Below are positions 24,701 to 33,452 of a stretch of 64,000 nucleotides of DNA, piece after piece (the first letter of the stretch is position 1; each line of letters starts with the position of its first letter). The notes under the pieces were generated by a model. It worked only from the letters and a program-made list of their open reading frames with translations. It did not search any database and had not been told where the DNA came from. The position numbers and the translations under genes were made by a program. The stretch comes from Tigriopus japonicus (taxonomy: Eukaryota > Arthropoda > Copepoda > Harpacticoida > Harpacticidae), in the NCBI GenBank assembly GCA_010645155.1, contig CM021319.1, positions 1,078,939-1,142,938 on the forward strand, in the 5' to 3' direction.

Positions 24701-27700
24701 CTTCCAACGAGCAAACCAAGACAAAATGAACAAGATACGCAAGGGACAATCTACAATGAATGAAAAATGGCTGACCAGAGCTTTTCCATTTTGTTGAACA
24801 GCAAATTCCAGCGAAAGCAGAAATAAATGAATTAGGCCATGTCTAGTTTAAACAAGGAGGTCCCAAGCGCTTCCCGAATGATAGATCTACGAATATTTCG
24901 GTCTCATGTGGCTCAAAGATAATTCCTCTCCCAGTTTTCCGTTCTTCTCTCTTCCCAAGTCTAATTGAGAGCAATACATCCTAGTTTGTACGTAATCATG
25001 GCACGGATAATGCGCACTCATTCGTGCTCCCTCTGAAAAATCTCTTGCACATCATTTCACCACTCGGTACCAGTGTGATTAGTTTATGTAACGCCAAGTT
25101 CCTTTGACACAACGGAGACATTTCTGGATTCTGCCTCAAAGATCAACAAAACGAGGAAACGACTGACTCGGCCCCTAACACGTCCTGTCACTAAGAGCAT
25201 CCCAAAGGCAATCCAAAAGTCACAGTCGACGCTTTTTGCACTCAAGACAAGCAACTATGAAAGTGAGCATGGAAGGTCAGTCTCAAGGAGACAAGGTGTT
25301 ACTCATCGAGACCGAAGGGGAACCCGAGCCCCTTGAAGAACACCCTTCCTTTCCCAAAGTGTTGCCATCGACTTTATCTTTGATCACCTCGAAGAAGTCG
25401 GTCTACTTGTTAGTCTGTGGCATCCTGGTTGGTCTGTGCATATTCATGATTGGTTATGAAACGAGACAAGTGGATCAGGTCTCGCTTAGCTTGAGTTATG
25501 ATGGACGGTACGTTATGGAACAACATGGACCCAATTTTGATGATTACCTTCGCAGTTTGCATATCCCACAATATTTATTCAAAATGATCAAGTCTTCCCG
25601 AGAACTGGTGGAAATCCAAACTCCCACGAGTTCCAAGACAGACAAATGGGAGATCAAGTTTTCCAACGGTAAGCGCACGTGGTCCAAAAATCGGAACCAA
25701 TGCGATTGCTTTTTTTCAACTCAACTATTTCATTTCAGAGTTTGCCGTCCACACCTTGAATTTTCATTTGGATGAGGCTTTTAATGTGACCTATCACAAT
25801 GACCACCACTATGTGACCTATTCTTGTTCCATCCCTTCCAAGTACACTTTGAAATGCAGGAGCCAAGATATTAAGCGAGATTGGTACATTGACTCGACCA
25901 TGATTTTCTCGCCATATGGCTACTCCAATTACATGACCAATATAAACAAAGGTGTGACCACCTCCAAGATCTACCGGCGACTGAAAGACGGAGAAACCGT
26001 GGATCTAGAAACAAACAATGAAGATGTCCCCGACAAGAACCAAGAAGATTTGGAAGAGAATATGGAAGCCTTCGAATGAACAACAAATCCGTCCGCCCAT
26101 CCAGCCAACAATAAATCACTCTGTTTATTGTTGAATGCAAGTCTGTGATAAATCTATTGTATTGGTGTACTTACCGGGCAATTTGGTCATAGTGTCATCA
26201 TCCACGTTACTTCCAGCTTCAATCAGCATGAAAGTAATAATGGACAAGATCACCACCGGAATGTATTCGCCATACATCAAGCCCGTGTCCATTTGAAGCC
26301 AGCAACTGCAAAATATGAAAGTTATTAATCAAAAAATGCAAACTTGGTAATTCCTAAAATTTCTTTACTGATAGTCTCCACCGTAATTTTCATATTCAAA
26401 AGACACGGTGAAGGTGATGACGGCGATGGCGATGCCCCAACCGGCCATGAAACTGCCCGTATTGGAGAGCATGCCGTTTCTGGCCACCACACGGCTCACC
26501 AGAGAGTACATGTAAATACCTTCCATGAGGAAAAAAGCAAATACTGCTGTGTAGAAGAAGTGAATAAAGATGCTAATGTTTCGGCAAGCACTCTGGAAAA
26601 AGAAATACGAGGTTGAGTGAAAATGAACTAGCTCAATTTTGCTCAACTAAGACCTAGTACTAAAAACCAATTGATAAAACTAAAACCTAGTGATAGCTAA
26701 AAACTAATTCCTAAATCCCAGGCATTAGGAATTTTTGAAATATTTTAATAGTGACACTGCTTGGCTTTTTTGCTTGTAATGTTATCAATTATTCAAACCT
26801 TGAACATTAATCACCTATCGTTTCTCTTCCCTTTTTGTTAACAATTTTACTGAACTGGTTCACTTTTGACCTGCATACTCTGTTAATCGTTGAATATTTC
26901 AAACATGCGCATTCTTCAACATTTTTGAACAACCATATTCAAATCGAACTTGTTAAAACACGTTCTAACACACTTTACAAAAACTCTTTGCCAACATAAT
27001 GCGTCTAGTTGTCACATTTAGCTACATTTCTTCATTGTACAAAGTTCACAATTTACTTTATTGTGCCCTCCTATTATACAAAAAGGAACTATTGAACAGA
27101 TCGAAAATAGCTAACCTCTGAGTTTTGAAGTGTAGGTAATAGACAAAGATGAGCCGCCAGGAGAGCAATTTCGATGTTCATATGAATGAACCGTCCGGGA
27201 TCCATAATTTTGAGAACCGCAAAAAGTACCAAGGTGGCCGTAACGAATCCAATCAGAACAAACGATGCGGTACGAGTTAAAACCGTGACCGTGTCCTTGA
27301 TGCCAGGTGACAAACTAGGAATGGGCCGTGGCGTGGGTGTGGATGGGGGCGGGTTGATGCACCGGTTTCCTTCCATCACCATGCCCATTTGACAAATACA
27401 TTCATATTTGGGGCGCAGGGCGTCGCTACGGTCGTAGCATTGAGCACCGGCAGGACAAGGCCCATTGTCTTTGCAAGGACCTGAAAAGCAGTCCAGTTTC
27501 CAATCTGTTTTTTAAACAAATAATTTTAAACAAATCATACTGTCGCAATAGTCTTGGTTCCAGGTGTTATTGACTTTCGTCTCCTCCCTGTACTGATTTC
27601 CCACACAAATCTCCTTGTAACTGAGTTCAACGGCCTCTTCGGGCATGGACGGACGAGATTTCCCCATGGGACAATCGGCCTTTAGACCACTGAAGGCCCA

Positions 27701-29832
27701 CATATCGGCGGTCGTGACATCCACAGGTGTTGATCCATCTGGAATCTCACCCTTCAAGGTGCACATTCGGAGTCCTGTGAGCTGACTGACCTCAAGGTAC
27801 CAAACGTGACAATTGGTATCCAAGTCACAATCTCCGGCACAAGCTTCAAGGGACGGCACCTCAAAAGCTTCCTTGGCCGTGGGTGCATCTTGGTAGTTTT
27901 TCATGAACTCGCCACAATAAGGAGCATAAACTGCACAATGATCATGGGATAAATCTTGTGTTCAAAGTTTGTTGACTTTCCAATTACGTACCTTTAGCCC
28001 CAAAGCAGTATTTTTCTCCTGTGGCAAAGGTAGGTTGTTCCACATACGATTCGATTTGGAGCAGGTCGTGAAAGGAGCATTTCTTTGTTTCGACGTTGTA
28101 AGTCCAATGATTGCATGTGGCGTCACCTTTGCAACCATTGAAACATGCTTCCAATGTTCCACCATTAGTAGAGGACAAGGCTGGAGCTTTGTTTTCAAAT
28201 GGAACCACACAAGAAGGCCAGTTCACTAAACATGATTGAATTTTGGAGTTATTTGATTGGGATCTCATGATTTTTTCCCAATGAAATCTGACTTACCTGC
28301 AGGTTCATCTTGATTTCGCCCGGGGATCATAGGTAAACGTCGACGAATGTCTCCACACAAAGTGGTTCTCTTTTGTGTTCCATTGGAACAGAGAATGTCA
28401 GGAGCTCCCCAAGCTGACCACAAAAAGTCGTCGGGTACTATGTGGAGCATCATTTTGTTTAAATAAGAGGTTAAGATTGGAAATGTTCTAACGGCACTCA
28501 CGAGCGCAATTGTGCAGGTTGCATGGAAATTCGTCATCACTTGGTCCAGGACATTTCTTTCCCCCGAATCTTGGCTCTGGATTGGTGCAACTTCGGTGTC
28601 TGTATTGGATGCCACCCCCGCATTCCACTTTTTTACCCGTTCTCTTGTTAAAACAAGGCGTGTCCAAAGTGCTCCATGGAGTCCAACCTCCATCAATGGT
28701 CGCAGTTCCGGTTAAAGCATTCTCCTCCACTGAAATGGTGATTCAATTTCAGTTACACTGTAAGACGTAATTATTAGTGCAAAATTTCAGTCGAATATTA
28801 CATTAGAAGGTTTAAGATGTCACAAAAACCTTGAAATCATGAGTGTGCAACATGACTCCATTTTTCATTTCAATTCAAATTTTGGATGTGAAAGGTAGAA
28901 AGTCAAATCCAAACATGACTTGACTTTGTGCGAAAGAGCTTTTGTGGTTTTAAAAGCCACACTCCTCTTAAACAAAAATCCCGATGATGCTCATGATCAC
29001 GAACAGTTGATGTTTCTTGGTAAACATTTAGGCGTTTTATTTTTGGGAATTAAAATTATCGCTCATAAATCCATATGTACGCATAACAGCCTCACGTCGG
29101 AATTACAGAAGTTATTGTTTTAATATCAAAATCATACCTTTTCCCACGCAAGATTGGGGTCCATACGTTGTTTCCACATTTGTAGAAGTTGCCGTTTTAC
29201 CAGTCTTCAACCAACACTTCAGAGCTTGCTTGTGAAAGACCCAAAATTGGCACGTGGGTTCCTTTTTGCAATGTCCGCTGCAATCTTCGATGGTTGTATC
29301 GGCAATCTCAGTCCCTGTACTTGGATCATCAATATTCTCCCCAACGATGGAACAATCCGGCCAAGGAACTACATAGAAAAATATTTGAAATATTTGAGAT
29401 TTTTATTCTGAAATGATAAAAAGAGAAAATCGCACCAACAACATCAGGTTTGCACGAGCTATCTCCAGTGTGAAGTTGTAGTAGTTGCTCTTTTCTCAGG
29501 TTGATTCGAGCAATCACTTCAGGGTTAGTTTGATTGTACGGATCTCCAAATTTGGACTTGAACTCTTCGTGATCGTTGAGAGTTAACGGGTCGTTCTCAT
29601 CTTTGGCGTTGCCTTCGAACGCTTTTAAGAAGCAATTGGCGGGGGAATCTTGGTACACCCAACGAACACATCTGTTGCCCAAAGCTTCACACCAATGGGC
29701 GCAACCTTCATTGGATGACCGATATCCACTAATCTTATTGAGCCCATCGTAGTTTATTTGATGTTGGACACAATCCGGCCAAGCAGCGTTGACCACAGTA
29801 GCGTAGAAAAGAAGGATTCGAAGAGTCTCCAT
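18777..29832 (-). CDS. Adhesion-type (class B-like) 7TM receptor with PAN/apple, TSP1 and EGF ectodomain
   Basis: Eleven exons: 29832-29436, 29368-29138, 28729-28502, 28437-28297, 28225-27992, 27930-27541, 27480-27116, 26592-26369, 26305-26175, 19983-19784, 18971-18777. All phases agree, giving 911 aa. Signal peptide METLRILLFYATVVNA; PAN/apple 1 (~17-132) and 2 (~133-209); TSP1 (~215-285, GGWTPWSTL, KKVECGGGIQYRHRSC); a second, partial TSP1-like unit (LWSAWG); PAN 3 (~333-410) and 4 (~411-540); an EGF-like module (CPAGAQCYDRSDAL); a short Pro-rich linker; then TM1-TM7 (~575-845). TM3 has FLMEGIYMY and the second extracellular loop has CWLQM, both class-B/adhesion hallmarks. TM7 has IFTIINGVLGGVIFF. 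The acidic C-tail ends LADLGSDE. The start at 29832 is chosen because it opens the signal peptide. No GAIN domain or GPS motif is seen between EGF and TM1. Ligand and G protein are unknown. Confidence 0.9.
19110..19368. repeat. Inverted-repeat (foldback/MITE-like) element in receptor intron 10
   Basis: CGGTCTTGAAGCAGAGGGCA at 19111 onward is matched by CGGTCTTGAAGCAAAGAAGG on the opposite strand ending near 19366. The similarity of each arm runs about 50 bp (shared ATGAAAGCAA). The arms face each other across ~160 bp. No clear target-site duplication was found, so the transposon class is open. Confidence 0.65.
20407..23095. mobile_element. 2.7-kb terminal-inverted-repeat element in receptor intron 9
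   Basis: The left end CATGGACATCTAGAGATATG (20407 onward) is mirrored by CATGGACCTCTAGAGATATG read on the minus strand from 23095. Both continue with GACGTTGGTCGGAA and, after a gap, CTGACCGAGAG and AGGCCGAT, so the inverted repeats extend ~65-75 bp. Candidate flanking duplication: GCTTATG on the left and GCTTGTG on the right (6 of 7). The interior is AT-rich and has no transposase-like frame, so the element is non-autonomous or decayed. Confidence 0.75.
21210..21900 (+). repeat. Diverged ~408-bp tandem duplication inside the TIR element
   Basis: Sequence at about 21210-21490 recurs at about 21618-21900 with a constant offset of 407-409 bp. Shared blocks are TTACTTCAAAACTTGATCTTCC-like (left copy CTACTTC...), AATTGCTTCTTG and GTTTAATGAGCATGCT-like. 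The copies are noticeably diverged. Weaker similarity to sequence around 20860-21060 hints at a third degraded unit. Confidence 0.7.
23801..24388. repeat. Dispersed repeat, copy B (short form)
   Basis: It matches both blocks of the repeat at 2602-3930 in the same orientation but lacks its ~730-bp central part. The junction is near 24105-24130 (GGGCAAGAGGGTCCGTC). It lies in intron 9 of the receptor gene, between the 2.7-kb TIR element and the nested gene. The frames at 24226-24492 are by-products. Confidence 0.8.
25257..26079 (+). CDS. Nested single-pass type II membrane protein, unknown family
   Basis: Two exons, 25257-25668 and 25739-26079, joined at phase 1 (CCAACG|GTAAGC ... CATTTCAG|AG), give 250 aa. 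The first ATG is used; a second in-frame ATG lies 12 bp later. An acidic cytoplasmic N-terminus (~48 residues) is followed by one membrane helix (~49-66, YLLVCGILVGLCIFMIG), then an extracellular region of ~180 residues with potential N-glycosylation (FNVTYH), only two ectodomain cysteines (CSIPSKYTLKC) and a Tyr/His-rich middle, ending in an acidic tail (EENMEAFE). No domain was recognised; layout alone recalls BRICHOS or ITM2-like type II proteins, but motifs do not match from memory. The gene sits wholly inside intron 9 of the receptor on the opposite strand and ends 95 bp before receptor exon 9. Confidence 0.82.
26110..26115 (+). terminator. Poly(A) signal of the nested gene
   Basis: AATAAA lies 31 nt after the stop codon of the nested gene. 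Cleavage 10-30 nt downstream would end the transcript just before receptor exon 9 begins at 26175. The two transcription units are therefore very tightly packed. Confidence 0.65.
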
Positions 29833-30493
29833 TTTGGTTGAAGACAAGCGGATCTTCAACAAGACCACTTTGGCTAGTCGACTTTCTTTTCAGACTGGTG
29901 TCTATTGGTGTCATCCTTGAAAGTTATTTTGGCATCTAAGCAACCAAGAAATCGTCAAGAAATCAAAGTGAAGAAAGGAAAGCCATTTTTCTTACAAGAA
30001 GTCGCCAAGAAAGCTAAGAAGTAAGCATATTTGACTTGGACCAAACGAGACAAAGTATGTACCTATGAATAATTTTGATGAATAGAAAAAAAACAATTTC
30101 AAGGGAATCGACAAACGTGATTCCTCAAACAACCTTGATCAACACAATTGCGCCTTGGTGTCTGTCAGTGTTATCAAACGGGGTGCATTTTTTCCTGTTC
30201 CCCTCATGAACTACAGACTGTTTGATTCCTCCACGATCATAGTTGATCACAATAAGGCTCCAACCTCATGGATTGGCAATAAACATGAACTTTTGGAGAC
30301 GATTTTCAACACAACAGCCCAACTATGGGTGATTCCCATTGATCTCATTTCTAAATTGGAAGCTAACTCAGACAATTTTTTTTGTTCGCTGACATCACAA
30401 TTGACAAAGCTTGGAGAAGTGAGCGAGAGTGAATCCCTGTTTGAGATTTTTTTAAAAAATTCTGCGCCCCAATGATCTAGTCAGTTCTTGACT
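29833..30493. promoter_or_regulatory. Shared divergent promoter region (receptor / Ly6-like gene)
   Basis: The two start codons point away from each other across 661 bp, so both promoters and 5' UTRs must fit here unless upstream exons exist. TAGTCAGTTCTTG at about 30478-30490 contains an arthropod-initiator-like TCAGTT only ~13 bp before the plus-strand ATG. This is suggestive only. The frame at 30155-30475 has no support. Confidence 0.45.
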
Positions 30494-32282
30494 ATGATGG
30501 GAGCGCAGAAAGGGTTCCTCTTCGTCGTGTGTGTGGTTCAGGCCTTGTTTATCGGTGATTTGGGATGGGCCCACCCAGAGGCCATCCTCTTGGGGGAGAA
30601 CAGCAAGAGGCCCCCTTTTAAACATGATCTTCCCTTCGTTCCGGAGGCCTTTCGATGGGACCGTCCGTCGATCATTGAGTTCACGCATAACTTGGCCGAG
30701 ACGGATTCCATGAATGATAAGGTCTTGGACATCTTGAACCGGGAGGTAGCTAACTCTACAGAGGTAAGAATATCTTTGGAAGGGTAACAAAGAAAAGCCA
30801 AGTTATGTTAGAAAATCGATGGAGGGCCAGAAGGTTAAGGCCAAAACTTAGGATTTAGAAAAACAATCATAGGTATTCTGAAGGCCCTATTTTTGCGTTC
30901 TTGAGATTTTCTTATAATTTATTCTTTGTGAAGCCATATTTGTATTTCCGGCAGGGTGGCGTGCTTGACAACAAAACTCAGTTTTCAAGTATAAATTAGC
31001 ATGGGTCTAATGTTTTCATGATTAGATTCCAAGTGTGGGAGGCTTTTTAGTTATCAAATCATTCATGCATGTAAAATTTTAAGTTTTGATATCAGAAACG
31101 TTTCGATAGAAAAGATGCTTCTTTTCGAATTTGTTTGGTGTCTTTTTAATGATTTAAAATAGCAAAAATCCTGGGTCTTTATTTAAAACCAGCAGCGCTG
31201 GTCTTTCTTTGTAGGGTTTCTGTAAACTGACTCAAAGTGTCAAATTAAAAAATGTTAATACATACAAAAACTTAAGCCGACAATTTCCTACATTTCATCT
31301 AGAAAACGAAGAACCAGTGAAATCAAGCCATGTTGTGTACATTGACAGTGTCTTTTGAGGGGAAATATCTTATAAGTGTATGAATGGGGCCCATGTAAAA
31401 TTGAGTTTGAATTTTTTTGTCTTAGAGTACAAGGTGGTTGCTTGGTTCGAGCAAGTACAAATTTTCAGTAATTAATAAAATGATGATGGTTGGCAATGAT
31501 ATTTTACAGTCAAACATGAGTTTGGGCCAGTTTTCTGGAACGCTTGGCTCTTTTTCTTCAGAATTTTACCAATGAATAGATTTCTTAATGCAAAATATAA
31601 TTTTCTCGGGCAACTTCAGACATTTGAGGATCTGACTTACAACTATGCGGGCAAAGAGAAGACTGGCGACAACACCACGTTTTTCATGAAAGTCAACGCT
31701 CAAAATTGCCGCGATGGTCGGAACAATTGTCGAGTGCGCACGTGCAACCTCGAACTTGAAGGCTCTCAACGTGGCGAATTAGCGATGAAAAAGCACTCGT
31801 GTGGGTGGGCCGTGGTGTGTTACACCTGTGGGGAACAACCAAATCAACCTTGTCCAATTGTCGATCTTTTGGAGAACACGTGGACGTTAGTAATCCTCAA
31901 ATCGGACCTTACCCTAGATCAAATTTTCTATCTCATGTCTTTGATCCCAACTTGCAGAAATGAGCGCCTCAACCTAAAAACCTGTCAAAAGAGCGGCAGT
32001 GGTAATGTTCAACAAGTTCGCTGTCTATCAGAATACTCAGAGGTGGCGGGTCTTCGAACCTATTCAAGATTAGGATGCGGTACCACAGAGGAAGAGGAAG
32101 ATCAGACCTGTTTATCGGATCAAAATGAATACGAGTCATCTTGTACTTGTGCCGGAGCTTTGTGCAATCACCCATATAAAAATTTAGGTCGACGACGCGC
32201 AGACGATGTTCAGAAGTCCATCAGGCAATTGAAAGCTCATTTTGATAAAGTCACATCGAGCTTGCAGAGGCCTTGTTCGTAA
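30494..32282 (+). CDS. Secreted Ly6/uPAR-like (three-finger) protein
   Basis: Exons 30494-30763, 31620-31885 and 31958-32282 give 286 aa, with phases 0 and 2 consistent. There is a hydrophobic signal peptide (~8-24, FLFVVCVVQALFIG) and an N-terminal region with little low-complexity sequence. Then comes a cysteine-rich part: NCRDGRNNCRVRTC at ~119-132, CYTCG at ~157, VRCLSEYSEV, and the terminal signature SSCTCAGALCN ending at ~249. The CYxC start and CxC...LCN end with spaced cysteines fit the Ly6/quiver-type three-finger fold. A basic, helical tail follows (GRRRADDVQKSIRQLKAH), with no hydrophobic GPI signal, so secretion is more likely than anchoring. Intron 2 is 72 bp and stopless, so retention would give a 310-aa isoform. 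The first possible acceptor at 31560 is rejected because an in-frame stop follows. Confidence 0.78.
31886..31957 (+). other. 72-bp stopless, frame-preserving intron (or exitron)
   Basis: It starts GTTAGTAATCC and ends with a pyrimidine-rich tract plus CAACTTGCAG. Its length is divisible by three and the frame runs through without a stop. Both spliced (ENTWTNERLN) and retained (ENTWTLVILKSD) products are possible. Splicing is preferred because the inserted segment interrupts the cysteine spacing with a hydrophobic stretch. Confidence 0.55.
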
Positions 32283-32431
32283 AAAAATGAGGCCAACAAT
32301 ATTGATTTTAATGTTTAGGACACATATATTTCATACTTTCTTTGCGTCATGGTCTCATTTGTGATTGGACTGAAGTTTTCTTGGGACTTTTCTTCCTGTT
32401 GAAGAAATATCAACATTATTGGTTCCGGATA

Positions 32432-32437
32432 AATAAA
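32432..32437 (+). terminator. Candidate poly(A) signal of the Ly6-like gene
   Basis: AATAAA lies 150 nt after the stop codon and is the first canonical signal downstream. Confidence 0.5.
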
Positions 32438-33452
32438 GAGACTTGAGAACCAATGAGTCAGAAGCGAAATCCAAAGTACAATCACAATTGACACCTCAGC
32501 ACTTAATATTTGCCATCCAAACATGTACTAGAGCATAGTAGCACAAATGCATTTACCGTACACGACATTCTATTTCTTCAATATGAAAATACATTATTAT
32601 CCAATCAAAATCGCGTTTTGATGGTTATTCTGTTTTAGTATTATTTCCGTGAGTGGGTTTTGAGGAGGAGGGTTCAGCTGAATTGAATATTTTTTTCTAA
32701 TAAGAATTGTTACGGAGTGTGATGGGAATCATCTGAAAAGTGCTTGGATTAGGCTCTTGAATATCAAGAAAATATATTATGGTACAACAAAACTTGTCAG
32801 TTTTCATGGGCAAATATTTTGTTGACTTGTTTATGTTTCAAATGATATATTGTTAGATCACCACAAACGGTTTGTTTCAGAAAGAGCTTGACACCGACAA
32901 AAATGTTTCCTAAATCGGTGAAAAACAAATGAAAACGGTGACCTCACATAGGTGGGATATCATGGAATTGAAAAAAATCTAATTACTAAGACATTTGGTG
33001 GGATGATTCCAATTTTGCTTTTTTTGATGATTGCTAGAAATTAATTTAGTGGTTGAAGTCTTGAAAAACCTTCCCCGAGCTTTGACGGTCAGAAAGTGTT
33101 TTTGTGATTGACAGAACGCTTTCTTGGGATGACTGATTTTTCAAGGACCAACATCTAGGAACTTAATGACAAGCTGATGATGCGACAATTCCGTGATCAA
33201 TCAGCAGAAACATGCATAAATTATTCATGCACACGAATACCCCAGCCATTCACTCCCTTCATTCAGAGGCAAACTCTCATGCCGTTTGCACCTTCAAGTT
33301 TCAATAGTTGTCAAAATGCCCAACTTGGATCAAACAGAAAAGAAGACCTTGCTCGCCATCCCATTCAAGCAATAGACGCAGTCAGGGAGGAACCCCCATT
33401 TCCCCCAAAGGAGAACTTCTATAGCACCACTCAATTAGTTTATGGCTCAGAA
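32438..33452. other. Intergenic, no gene recognised
   Basis: AT-rich spacer between the convergent Ly6-like gene and the Pro/Thr-rich gene. It must contain the 3' UTR of the latter. The frame at 33177-33527 overlaps the end of that gene in antisense and has no support. Confidence 0.45.

Noticed and set aside
30155..30475. 106-aa ORF upstream of the Ly6-like gene
   Set aside because: Lies in the divergent promoter interval, with no motif and AT-rich non-coding composition.
31561..31619. Earlier acceptor for exon 2 of the Ly6-like gene (TTCTTCAG at 31560)
   Set aside because: Gives an in-frame stop after five codons; the acceptor at 31619 keeps the frame.
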